In this document: piece after piece, positions 1-9,836 of the stretch
How the letters are laid out: the number at the start of each line of letters is the position of its first letter
How positions within the stretch are numbered: position 1 is the first letter of the stretch
Source: Mesostigma viride
Lineage: Eukaryota > Streptophyta > Mesostigmatophyceae > Mesostigmatales > Mesostigmataceae
NCBI GenBank assembly: GCA_009746045.1
Contig: RPFO01000104.1
Span: forward strand, 1,117,076-1,181,075
Length of the DNA: 64,000 nucleotides
Direction: 5' to 3'
The notes under the pieces: generated by a model
What the model was told of the DNA's origin: nothing
Databases searched by the model: none
The model's input: only the letters and a program-made list of their open reading frames with translations
Position numbers and translations under genes: made by a program

Positions 1-63
1 TTCTTCCATGGACAAGTCAGACACGCACTGCGCAGGTACGTCTGAACAATATACGAAGGCGAA

Positions 64-765
64 ATGCATAAAGTTAAAACGTTAGCCTCCGACAATCTGG
101 AGCGTCCGATGATGGATCCAACGGCCGTGATAAACCCGCTAAGCTATAGGCTCGGGTCGTCCGTCCAAATACTACACATAAACAACCAATACAAAACAAG
201 CAAACTACGGAAAACAAACGGCCTTCGGCCCCAACGGTCACAAATCCAACGGAAACGACCCGAAATCGATAACACCACCAAAACGACGCAGCCGCAGGCC
301 AGTGACGCCGCAGCCACCATGCCGACCTCTGACGACGGCGAAAGCCCCCAATACCTCACGCCCACCAAGGCCACGCAGGCGGATTTCGGAGGGCAAACTC
401 CTAGAACGCCGCAAGATGAAATTGACTCACTGGTCGACGTCGGCAGGTGCGCGAAAAGCGCCCTCGAAAGTATTACAAAGAAAAGGCAGAGGGACGACGA
501 CGGAATCCTAGTGGAGATTGCCTCGGCCAAAAAAAAGATGGAAGAAACAAAGGCGCAGATCCAAGTGATCGCCACAGAGGTGCACAACCTCCAGATGAGG
601 CGAGGATGGTTTAATATTCAAAAGCGATATAAGCAGGAGCAGGAGGAGGTTGAGCGACTTGAAAACGATCACAAAAACAAACGCCTGGCGGCGGCCGACA
701 AGCTCTACCAGGTGCTTCCCCTGCTTATAGATGCAGTGGAGGGAATAACCTACCTTCAACAATGA
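64..765 (+). CDS. ORF1 of replitron-like element: coiled-coil hypothetical protein
   Basis: 233 codons. The ATG at 64 is the first after an in-frame TGA at 43-45. Residues about 1-110 are Thr/Pro/Gln-rich and look disordered. Residues about 140-215 are rich in Lys, Glu and Arg with heptad-like spacing, so a coiled coil is likely, for example for multimerisation or nucleic acid binding. I do not recognise a catalytic motif. Its TGA stop (763-765) overlaps the ATG of the next ORF (762-764) as ATGA, which argues that it belongs to the same transposon transcript. It could also be an unrelated host ORF that happens to abut the element, but the one-nucleotide-scale overlap makes that less likely. 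Confidence 0.55.
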   Translation: MHKVKTLASDNLERPMMDPTAVINPLSYRLGSSVQILHINNQYKTSKLRKTNGLRPQRSQIQRKRPEIDNTTKTTQPQASDAAATMPTSDDGESPQYLTPTKATQADFGGQTPRTPQDEIDSLVDVGRCAKSALESITKKRQRDDDGILVEIASAKKKMEETKAQIQVIATEVHNLQMRRGWFNIQKRYKQEQEEVERLENDHKNKRLAAADKLYQVLPLLIDAVEGITYLQQ

Positions 766-1358
766 GCATATTCATCGATGATCAACCGGAGCATTCCAGT
801 GAAAGCGAAGACGACGAACAAGAAGAACAAACACGAAGCGACCAGGACTTTATTGACGACGCAAGTGTCAGCCAGGGCTCGCCGCCGCCGAGGGAGCAGA
901 CGCCACCTCCTGCTAGTCATGCAGCTCCCGGCACAAGTGCTAGTCATGCAACGGCACCTGCACCATTCACAGCAGGGTGTCAGTACTGCAAGAAGACTTT
1001 CTCCACCATGCGAGGCCTTAAAAGACACACGACTCAGCAGCACACGAACAGAATCCTTGAAGACAACATGCGAAACCTGTCCCTTGCACTCGTCCCGGTT
1101 CCTGCTGCCGACGCTCCGCCTCCAGTGCCTCCAGCCGACGTTCCAGCGCAAGACCCTCCAGCAGCCGCTGCACGTCGCCCGCGTCGTCGTCGCAATGCCG
1201 ACAATGACGATGAAGAACCAGCAGCGCCGTGCCCGGAATTCGTCGACGGTAAAAAAACAATCCCACCCCGCAAGGTCACTGCGAATCATGTTTTTCTTTC
1301 AATGGCGCGACTTCAGCATTACTGTAAACCCGCATGGCAACAGCGACGTCACGGATGA
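762..1358 (+). CDS. ORF2 of replitron-like element: C2H2 zinc-finger protein
   Basis: 198 codons, beginning in the ATGA overlap with ORF1. An acidic Ser/Asp/Glu-rich N-terminus (residues 1-45) is followed by one clear C2H2 finger at about residues 72-95: Cys-x2-Cys, then a Phe, Leu and His-x4-His, ending in QQH. After it comes a Pro/Ala-rich linker, an Arg cluster and an acidic patch. The Rep domain starts in the +1 frame from about 1288, while this frame runs on to 1358, so the finger and Rep overlap by about 70 bp in different frames. Either the two are separate proteins, or a +1 shift (for example at the A7 run 1251-1257) fuses a DNA-binding finger to Rep, or an indel has broken a single ORF. 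The final 20 or so codons look like out-of-frame read-through. Confidence 0.6.
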   Translation: MSIFIDDQPEHSSESEDDEQEEQTRSDQDFIDDASVSQGSPPPREQTPPPASHAAPGTSASHATAPAPFTAGCQYCKKTFSTMRGLKRHTTQQHTNRILEDNMRNLSLALVPVPAADAPPPVPPADVPAQDPPAAAARRPRRRRNADNDDEEPAAPCPEFVDGKKTIPPRKVTANHVFLSMARLQHYCKPAWQQRRHG

Positions 1359-2034
1359 ACAAGCGCAGGTGGTGCACGACTGGCTTGATACACACGCCAG
1401 CCGGTGCTTCGCGGTGTGCGAGCGGGGTGCTGCTGCTGGAAAACTGCACATCCAAGCCGTCGCCACCATCTTCACGTCCGGATCCCTACCTGTCGCTAAA
1501 TCGCTGAAGGAGGCCCTGGGTTGGATTCCCCACGTGCCACCCGGTAGCAAGGTGATTGTTTCAGAGCTGGCAGAAAAGGACGTGCACACGTACCTGGGCA
1601 TGCTCGGGTATTGCAACAAAGACGCGCACAAACCGGCCGCTGACTTTCGCGTCATCATCGACGTAGGCAACACGCCTGCCATGATGGAGGACGGACGCAT
1701 TATTTTCATGAAGTACCACGCAACGTCAAAGGGCAAGGTCGCCCTGTCGCCATCCAACATTTTGCAGAAGATGGTGGCGTACATGAATGCAAACCGGATG
1801 TGGGAGGACATTGAGCCCGATGAATTGCTCCTCCACATGCACCGCAGCGGCCATTACGTTGTACACGACAGCTGGGTGGCACCAAAGAATGGAATTCAGG
1901 GCATGGTCATGAGCAGGGTAACAGCAGCATTAATATTAAATGGGCATGATGTAAACAGGAAAACACTGAGTCACGTGAGGAGAGTCTATTTTTATGATCC
2001 CAAACAGGCTGGCCGTGTCCGTGTGCCAAATTAA
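1288..2034 (+). CDS. Rep-type HUH endonuclease (single-tyrosine) of replitron-like element
   Basis: Expected role: nick one strand at the element end, form a 5'-phosphotyrosine link and drive single-strand transposition. Motif I reads FSITVNP (from 1312). Motif II has His-Ile-Gln with the His at 1447-1449 and the Gln at 1453-1455. Motif III is Tyr-Cys-Asn-Lys with the candidate catalytic Tyr at 1609-1611 and the Lys at 1618-1620. These match the Rep family shared by CRESS-type replicons and replitrons. No Walker A or superfamily 3 helicase follows; the C-terminal 120 residues are not recognised. The ATG at 1288 is the first Met directly before the fold (248 codons with stop), but the frame is open upstream to 766, so a longer or frameshift-fused start is possible. 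The reading frame is intact to the stop at 2034. Confidence 0.75.
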   Translation: MFFFQWRDFSITVNPHGNSDVTDEQAQVVHDWLDTHASRCFAVCERGAAAGKLHIQAVATIFTSGSLPVAKSLKEALGWIPHVPPGSKVIVSELAEKDVHTYLGMLGYCNKDAHKPAADFRVIIDVGNTPAMMEDGRIIFMKYHATSKGKVALSPSNILQKMVAYMNANRMWEDIEPDELLLHMHRSGHYVVHDSWVAPKNGIQGMVMSRVTAALILNGHDVNRKTLSHVRRVYFYDPKQAGRVRVPN

Positions 2035-2246
2035 TTTGTATTGTCCGCGCATTTCCGGCGCACGTCGCCGGCCGGACCTTGTGACAGCGCCAGAATCACA
2101 ATTAACATTGTTGTATGACTTCTCAGGCGCCACAACACACTAGACTGTGTAGGTAGAAAAATGTCTGTGGAGACGCTGTGCGTCGCGCTTAAATATTTTT
2201 ATATAATTTTAATGAAAAGTTTGAAATGTTTCGTAAACCTTCTTAT

Positions 2247-2271
2247 AGCTTAGCCGCTAGGCGGCTAAGCT
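2247..2271. repeat. Perfect 11-bp stem, 3-nt loop hairpin downstream of Rep
   Basis: Positions 2247-2257 are the exact reverse complement of 2261-2271, with loop TAG. The sequence CTAA follows 4 bp later. It lies 213 bp after the Rep stop. HUH elements commonly use hairpins near an end for recognition by the nuclease, so this is a candidate right-end structure. Confidence 0.65.
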
Positions 2272-2280
2272 TAGCCTAAC

Positions 2281-4224
2281 CACAACTGCAGATCGATATA
2301 GTCTCCAAAAAAAAAACAATTACTTACCGATAATGGCCGAAAGTCTGGCAAAAAGCCCCAGATCGGTTTAGAATTCGATGCAACCGATATTAACGCTTCA
2401 TTTGTACTGAGTCCGTTTTCGTGGTGCCAGTTGAACTCCTACCACTCCTAACGGACTGAGTTTGTGCGCCTTGCAGGCGCCGCGCCAAAAATAATCTAAC
2501 GGTCAAACCTAGGGGGATTGAAAGATCTAGCTCTCAGAAGATCTAGATCTCAGCTTTCCGTAGAGCACTTCAGACCGCTCTTTGGACACCTGGCCAGGGA
2601 GATATGCTTGAGCAAAGTTAGGGGGGTACCATGGTCCAATGGGACCGACGTGCATGAAAAATATTGACGCGCACGGCTATGGCGGTGCACACAACTGACT
2701 GGTACGAGAGAATGGCTTGACATAATGGACTCAAATTTTGTAGGCATGATTTTTAAGTCATAAAAACTTTTTATCCCTAGCCATGGAACGTTTGAAGATG
2801 CATAGATGGGTCATCAGGGTGCTGGTCGGCGCAGCAAATCATGTTAGCGGCCAGGCGGTGACAGTGCGAGTGCTGCATGTTGCTAGGCGGAAAATTTCGA
2901 GGTACTTACGCATGGATAAACCTTTCACGTTGTTCCCAACCAGATTTGCTAGAACTGGCAGCCAGGAAAGGCTCGAGGCTACGTCCATGAATCGGGCGTG
3001 CTGGCTCCCGCAGGAAAGGTAATCTGCTGTTCCGACCTGGTACGTTCTAGCCTCCTAGCGTGTTCCGTGAACCGTGTATGGTTGTACCATCGTTTCTAAC
3101 TAATATCAGGGTTATAATCGAGGGCTTGTGATTGTCATTTTGTTGTTTTGCTGCCTCTACGCATCGGCTTGTCATGGTTGTGGAATACCATCAGGTCAAG
3201 CAGACTTTGGACCATGTTTGGTCCCTGTTAGCTGAGGCTGCAACGGAAATAGCGTGATAACGGTTGGTATTGGTTAGTAATATGGTAAATTTGATTACCC
3301 AATGCTTTTCCTGGCTCAAACAGCCCAAGAAAAGTTCTTTTCTGACCAGTTTTAGGCATGGCTTCTTGTTTTGCTGGCCAACGCCCACCTTATTATTTTG
3401 CTTCCATGGCATGTGACAAACATGGAGATACCCAATACCTGTTTGCATGGAAGCATTACCAACTTGTTCCTTTTGTTTTCTTTATTGTTGCAAAGAACGT
3501 GGAGGTGTTTTGCCATTCATTGGGTGCGTTAGTGATGTAGCTCCTTGCCACCCCTTTGACGCGCGCTTGAGGCCTTGATTAATGAGCCTTTCACCTATTT
3601 TTTAGCATGGTCTTGTGTCTTATATGCTGGCTTATCTCAGGTTCCACGCTGGGCCAGTGGCTGGCGTCGACGACGACGACCGCCGCCAGCGTGCCATGCA
3701 GCCCCTGTCAGCCGGCAGCCCGGCTGGTCGCGCGTGGGCTGAGGCCAATGGCCGCACGACCCGCACGCTGGCAGCTGGCACCCAGCTGACAGGGCCTCGT
3801 AGGAGGCAGTATCTGCGCACCCAGAGGCGCAATCCGTAGTTTGGCATATAGCCAGGTAGCCTAATTGACAGTTAGCTACACCCTTGGCTATTCATGCGCT
3901 ATATACATACACCGCGCGCGCTTAGTAGTGCCATTTTGGCCCCTTGCGGCATGTTGGCATGTGTTATATGGCATGGTCTCTTGTTTTATCACCTGAGTAT
4001 GATGCATTATGCCCATTTGGGCATCCCTTGTTGTTTTATGCCAACTGGAATAAAGTTTTGTGTTGTTATGCTACCATTTATACCCCTGCCAACTGGCACC
4101 GTTATAACGGTGCCAGCTGGCTTCGGCCATTTGGTAGCTAGCGTTCACAGTTTTGTGACATATCATGTTGCCAATGCATTGATGGCATGTCTGTGATTAT
4201 ATTTAACTCCCCTCAAAAGGCCAG
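2281..4224. other. Non-coding interval; no gene seen
   Basis: Only short, compositionally unconvincing ORFs occur. The stretch at about 2405-2500 resembles the interior of the TTAA-type repeat seen near 13840. A near-perfect palindrome is listed separately at 4088-4121. I see no promoter, RNA gene or recognisable domain. Confidence 0.4.
4088..4121. repeat. 34-bp near-perfect palindrome
   Basis: 4088-4104 and 4105-4121 are reverse complements at 16 of 17 positions with no spacer, so the DNA could extrude a cruciform. No neighbouring gene explains it. Confidence 0.6.
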
Positions 4225-4705
4225 AGTTAGAATACGAACGACCGACTTGGTACAATGCTTGAGAACACAGAGTGCTGAGAGCAATGAATTGCTTGGTTCA
4301 TTAGAAAATAGGTTTACCCTTTATCAACGTTCCTCTCACTGGCTGCGCCGCCAGTGACCGTTGGGTGCAGACCGTTGGCCCGAGGCCGCACGATGACAGG
4401 TAGCAGTCTAGTCACTGCATCGTGCGATCACAGATCAATGCACAATGCAGTACGGTCCCTATCTAGGATACTCTAGTACCGTCCAATGACAGGACACTAC
4501 GTATACTGGGTACTGACATCTGTCACGTACCCCAGTACCCAAAGTACCTATCCAGGGAAACGTATGCGACTCGACTAGCATTCCTATCTGCATAGCCCAC
4601 GTGGTATTTATATTCACATACCAACGTAGGTTTACAAGGCTTATTCATACGTTGTATTCACAATGCCTTTGAGACTTAGTCTACAGCAAAGCATGGAGAC
4701 TAACT
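4225..4705 (-). repeat. 3' LTR of LTR element 1
   Basis: 481 bp, beginning AGTTAG and ending CTAACT, so the inverted terminal hexamer is perfect but the ends are AG...CT, not TG...CA. It matches 13122-13602 except for one base that I could find. Confidence 0.92.
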
Positions 4706-4769
4706 CCAGTATTGTTTTATTATTTATTTAGCAGGTCTGCACCCCCAACATTATTGTTATTGTTTTTAA

Positions 4770-6467
4770 CCCCTAAATGGTCTGGCTGCCGATTTTCCGC
4801 CTAAAACTGAGTTACAGCCGACACGTCGGCCCCTTCTCGGGGGACCAAATGCCGCAAAAACTATTGAGAATTAGGAAACGTTTAGCTGAGAAGATCGAAA
4901 GTTTATAATTTTCCTCACAGCATGGTACTAGGGTTTGCATACTTCTAACAAAGTTATAGAGGTGTTCTGGCCGGTCAAAGTACAAGGGGTCAGGGTACTT
5001 TTTCACGTACGACGTGCATTCCGGAAAACGACGACCTGGCCATGGCGGCTTGCGCCCACGCATGGCATTTACGTTTTCGTTCGAATTTTCTGACCAAAAT
5101 CAGGAAATTGATTTTATACGTCCTAAAGATGATACAGGCCAATTTTTGGTTCGCGGGAATGCCATTTGATAGGTGTCGGCAGCGTTCTTGCTGGAAAAAA
5201 CTGCGATCAGGCCGGACGATAGAAACGTTGACAGCAATAACTTTCCGGCGTATTTTAAAGGATATATTGGTTTCTTTGTACTTTTTATGATACATAGTAG
5301 TCGTAAACGTGCAAGGGTGGCCAGAAATCGCCGAATCCAGCGACCATGCTGCACAACTTTGGTGTGCCGAAATGCGCCATTTTGCGGCCACCGCCTGGGC
5401 CAAGGTAACGCCGTCCATGCCTGGTAAAGCTGAGTTATCGTTTTCCTATCGATGTTTGACGTTTATATATACGTTCTAGCTTGTGTAGCACATTCTTTTT
5501 GCATTATTCATGCTCTTTCTTGACCCTGGCCTGGCCCCTTTCTAAAACACCCTTCTTAGATGCTTCCCTCAGTCAGTTGACCTGCCACAGGGTGATGGTG
5601 AAAAGTTTTAGAGGCTGTATGGGTTTGAATACCTCCATATATGTTTGCTATACATTTCCCACACACATATTGCATGAGTGTGAGGCAGTTGGCTGGTCTC
5701 TGTGGCATCATCACGCATGTAACCGGTGAGTAGAAGCTTCCCATTGTCAGCATGTGCCACCAGGTGTGCTGGCCATCACCTGGCAAGCTATAGCAGCTTA
5801 GGCCTAGTTAATCCTTGCTAGGGCAAGCTGAAATAGGCTTAAAATCACTAGTTTGTTGGTGGCTGCCTCCTAGAATGCATGCCTTGCGTAGGGTATCCGT
5901 ACCACGTTACCTACGTGCATGGACAAGGTGGCACCAGCACATAGGTGCCATGTAAGGGCAGTGTGATGATGCAGTTATGTTTCCCCATCATTGTGGAAGG
6001 GAAACGTATTGTGTGGCATGGTTGGGGGCCACATTAGTAGGTATTAGTAGGTAGTATGCCCACTCCTACCCCCTTGGTTGCTTTTTACCAACGGTACCCC
6101 TATGGGCTGTACTGGGTGTAACTGCTGGTATACCCACCCAAATGATGCCCCAATGGCTCAAACTGTTCAGCAACTAATTGTTTATCATCCCTGAAGTGGT
6201 AGGTGCCTAGCTCTTACAACATAATTCAAAATGCACATTCTACCAAAAATGAAAACGCTCGTCTTGACCCCCCTGACTTTGACGGCAGTTATACATGGCC
6301 TACCCTGCATATATGTAAGGTTGTCATATACCAACCCGAAGGGCAACTCATGGACATGCTTGGCCCCCAAGGACAGCCATTGGATATGGGTGGGTTGGAT
6401 GGCATCTGGTTTGCAAAATTGTGAAGTTACAGCCGATGCATCGGCAGTATTTCTGCCCATTTAGGGG
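4770..6467. mobile_element. TTAA-flanked non-autonomous element (piggyBac-like ends) nested in LTR element 1
   Basis: TTAA at 4766-4769 and 6468-6471 flanks an 11-bp perfect terminal inverted repeat, CCCCTAAATGG at 4770-4780 and its complement at 6457-6467. TTAA targets with C-rich ends are typical of piggyBac-type transposons. Both ends also carry subterminal palindromic GCCGA...TCGGC hairpins beside a TTACAGCCGA motif (near 4813 and 6426). Interior ORFs are short and none resembles a DDD transposase, so the 1,698-bp copy must be mobilised in trans. It lies between the RNase H stop and the 3' LTR. Confidence 0.75.
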
Positions 6468-6777
6468 TTAAGTTGAGTAGGGGTACAAAAGAGACATGGC
6501 TGGTTGAGCCAAGTTGGTTACAGCTGGCTGTTCTGGCCAGGTGTTAAATTGCACATTAAATAAGGTGTGCACAGCTGGCTGGTTTGGCCAGTTATTGAAG
6601 CACACATTAAGTAAGTGTATACAAGGCTTGTGTCCTCAAGCTGCAAATGGATACAAATCTGACCTAGCCAGCACTCGCACCCCACAACAAATGTGTTGAA
6701 TTTTATGGCGCCCAGCAGCTATCGCTGTGGTAGCGGGGTGTGGTGGTTGTGTACTGAGCTGTAGCCAGACATTTTAT

Positions 6778-8424
6778 TCATACACTGACACGGATACCAT
6801 AGGGATTCATATTCTCAAAGAGTAGCTGGTATTGTGGGCCAGCTGCATCCCTCAGCTTGGTTAAGGCATCTGCTGGGTTTTCTTCATCTTCCACATGATG
6901 CCAGCTGGAGAAGTAGGTTGCCTCCTGTTTGAGGATCACCCAATCCAGGTCAGTGTGGACAGCAGCAGAAACAGATTTCTTGGTTAGAAAACTGATCACA
7001 GAGTAGCTGTCAGTATAGAGATGTGAGATGACATTGCATGTGCTGCCTGCCTGGGTTTGGAGCCAGGTGAGCATGTGCTGCAGGGAACGAGCATGCAATG
7101 CAGCAGACACCACAGCACGACATAATGAATTTCAGCTGAGTTGCTGCTGCCAGGTTTTCTGCGGTGTAGCCTGCTGTACCAGGAAGTGAGGGACATGTAA
7201 TCTGACCTGTTGGTGAGAAAAAACAGCCCTGATTCCCGTGCCCCCATCTGATTGATTGTTCTGCTCTCCATGGAGCTGTCCATGACACTGTGGATGTGGA
7301 TGTCTTCCATCAGATTCAGGCCATGGAGGATGAGGGGGGGACAGTCATTAACCAACTTCCTGATGTGACTGCATTTTATCTTGACTAGAACATCATGTGT
7401 GACCCTGCTGATGACAGCTAAGGGAGCCCCACAGATGGCTGACCACCACCCCAGTTTGCCCTGAACAGTGGCACACATGTGTAAGGGGAGGTGGTTGTCT
7501 TGCAGCAGATCTAGACAATCTTGGATATATTCTGCAGGAGGAGAGAGAGAGCAGACCCACTGATCTGGCTGCCTATGCAGCTGCAACATGATGCCACAGA
7601 ACTGGATGGGGGTTGTGCTCAATTCCACCTGTTTGCCAATCTCATATGATTCCTGGACCTGCTGAATAAATTTTTCCACCTCAGCTCTAGGCCCACAAAT
7701 GAGTTGGTCATCTCCATGCCACACAAAGAACAGCAGTCCAGAGGGGGTGGGTACAACAAAAAAGCATGGATCCAGGTCATCATACGTGGCCTTGAGCTTT
7801 TTGAATACTTCCTCTGCTGAGTCTCTGAAAATTTTGGGGGCACTGACAAGCCCTTCCACCCCAATGTTGATGATAAGGTGGGGTTCATCAATGTAAGGTT
7901 TCCACACAGCTGGGGTGTCTACCACGTACACCTTCCCTTTCCACACAGATTCAGCCTTTTCTGGGTCCCCCCTGAGGAAGGCCCTTTTAATATCAGTGGC
8001 TTTGCAGACATAGTCTTGGCCTGCATTGAGGTTGTGGAGGAATAGGGAGAGCATGATCCTGAGTGAGGTTTGTTGCAGCCCAGGTGTGTATGTTTCCCCT
8101 TTTGGTAGTGTGGATGTCCCCTTTAATTCTGTGACACATGGTCTGGCATGGAAGATTGGGGAGCCCACTTTTTGTGGTTTTTGTTTGAGAACAAATTTTA
8201 ATCTGAGCTTTTTGGCTCCCTCTGGCACGTCCCATGAAGGGGTGACAGGAGGTTTGTATTGAGGGTTTTTGGGGTTGGGCAGGACCCATTCCTGCCTGGC
8301 TTGGTGGACAATGGCCATCAGCCACTTGGTAAACCCTTTTTGTGTTTTGCATTCTTGTATGACGTGGGAGATTTGGTGGGGTGAGTGCATCATTGGCTAT
8401 GTCCCACTTACCCAGCCCAAAGGC
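6778..8424 (-). pseudogene. Reverse transcriptase and RNase H of LTR element 1 (frameshifted)
   Basis: The main frame (6996-8393) carries the copia-type RT landmarks: a KRAFLRGDPEK stretch equivalent to the copia DVKTAFLNG motif, LDPCFF, an active site reading WHGDD where copia normally has YVDD, and CGIML. RNase H follows, with the MDSSME segment and SWYSR. Past SWYSR the reading shifts frame, and the rest is in 6778-7113, ending with the copia-like EENPADALTKL box and a TGA at 6778-6780. At about 8400-8425 the upstream protease frame and this frame do not join. At least two indels therefore interrupt the polyprotein here. Confidence 0.8.
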
Positions 8425-9666
8425 TGAGGGATGGAGGAACTGGCTGTGCACTAACTAACTTGTCCAGATCAGGGATCTCCCCTGGTGCATACTGAGTGTT
8501 GACTGCCTTAATGACAGCATCCATACCAGGGACAATACTGGAGAGAGGGATTTTAAAGTGGTCCAGAGGAACTGCACCCACCCCTGTGACACTGAGCTCA
8601 TTTGCTGAGATAAGCACCCCAGGATAGGATACAAAAGGTTCCCCCAACAAGGTGTTACCAGAGTACCCCTCCACCACCTGGAAGGGTGTCTGAATACCAA
8701 GTATAGACTAGGGAGCATCACTTGTCCCACTACATCCAGTGAGCTTTGGCCTGAGAAATCCTGCACCCGAGCCCAAAATGAAGGTGCAATCTCAAGACCA
8801 GGGATGGCTTGTGCACTGATCACACTGACCTGTGCCTGAGTGTCTATTGCCAGGGTCCAGGGGTCCTGACTAGTGCACACAGCTGAGACTTTTGCCAGCC
8901 CTGCGGCCACAGCAGCTTGTTGCTTATGTGACCTGTGTAATGCTTGCAAGGCGACTGCCAATCTTGACCTCAGAGCGGGAGGGTTGGCAGACAATGTGGT
9001 GCCTTGGGGCTGAGCTAATGCTTCCAACCCAGCTACCTCGTGCCTGGTTAAGCTATCCCCAGGTTGTGAAGTGGGCCTGGCTTCACTGAGGGTGGAAGGG
9101 TTCACAGAGGGTGCTGTGGTGCTGTCAACAGCAGTAATTGGTGGCTCAGGGCTACTGCTGGGCATGCTGGAGTTGCCAGATAGAAGTAGTGAGTCCATGC
9201 TTAAAGACTCTTCCCCAGGCACGTCTGCCATGGGAGAATAATACTTCTTAATTCTATGACAGCTCACCCTGTGACGCTTCCCATTGATATTGTGCTTGAC
9301 CTCCACGGTCTTGCTGTTTTTGGTAAATCCACGGATGGTAACTGGACCTAGCCAAGTTCCAACCTTACCAAAGCTGTTTTCCTTGTAATAGAGAACTTGA
9401 TCACCTTTTTGGAATACTGGCCTAGTAGGATGGGTTTTATCTTTTTCTGCCAGTTTTGCTGAGGTTTGTGCACGTGCAGTGTTGTACAGTGCTATCACCT
9501 CTGGGGGATATACACCTGCCTGCAGGCCTGCTGGGATTACTTCACCCCACTTGGCATGCAAGACAGGTCTCATGTTTAGGGTTGTGCACATTTCATGACA
9601 CCAGAGTGCCCTGTCACAATAGACCCTACCTGGCATGTCTGCAGGGCAGCTACGTGTTGCACTCAT
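8408..9666 (-). pseudogene. Integrase C-terminus and retropepsin-like domain of LTR element 1
   Basis: The frame 8455-9666 opens with the end of the integrase core and a C-terminal segment (FQKGDQVLYYKE, then a Lys/Arg-rich block). A Pro/Ser-rich linker follows, then a retropepsin-like half: AIDTQAQVSVIS, where the usual catalytic triad is DTG. The reading then moves to the frame of 8408-8677 at about 8690 and continues with NTLLGEP, equivalent to the conserved ILG-x2-FL strand of aspartic proteases. So one indel splits the protease. The order integrase then protease is the reverse of both copia and gypsy polyproteins. The second element (38631-40100) has the same order. Confidence 0.7.
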
Positions 9667-9836
9667 GATTGCTTTACCCAGATTCTACCCAGTTGACAGA
9701 ATTTTGCTTGATCAACAATTTTCTTGTCTGACTGACCTGGAAGGGTGTGAAGCAATAGAGATTGATGGGCTGGAAGATCATGAGGGTCAGGGGGTCATTG
9801 AAAGAACCATCAGATCTGTCAAAACCCTACTAGCCA
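9667..9836 (+). pseudogene. Inverted integrase-core segment inside LTR element 1
   Basis: Read on the plus strand, opposite to the element, this stretch encodes a segment running from RFYPVDRILLDQQF to GVIERTIRSVKTLL. It aligns with the integrase core of LTR element 2 (RYPGLELLQCDIQF to GVVERAIQEIKTVLL). It holds the second Asp and the Glu of the DDE triad. The minus-strand integrase frame stops just before it (HPWKDF near 9836) and resumes just after it (near 9666). A roughly 170-bp inversion, about the missing length, explains this. It makes the copy's integrase inactive. Confidence 0.8.

Larger units (their letters stand above)
1..2280 (+). mobile_element. Replitron-like HUH transposon (left end outside the window or undefined)
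   Basis: Three same-strand, overlapping ORFs (64-765, 762-1358, 1288-2034) are followed about 210 bp later by a perfect hairpin at 2247-2271. The third ORF has the three Rep motifs of a single-tyrosine HUH endonuclease and no helicase. That combination matches replitrons, eukaryotic Rep transposons described from Chlamydomonas and other green algae, and not Helitrons, whose RepHel protein is much larger. I could not fix the left end or a target duplication. Right end near the hairpin is an inference. Confidence 0.6.

Noticed and set aside
1288-2034. Helitron RepHel
   Set aside because: Single small Rep with YCNK, no helicase motifs and no second catalytic tyrosine pair.
4990-5418. Transposase inside the TTAA element
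   Set aside because: Short ORFs on both strands lack any DDD or Cys-rich piggyBac signature.
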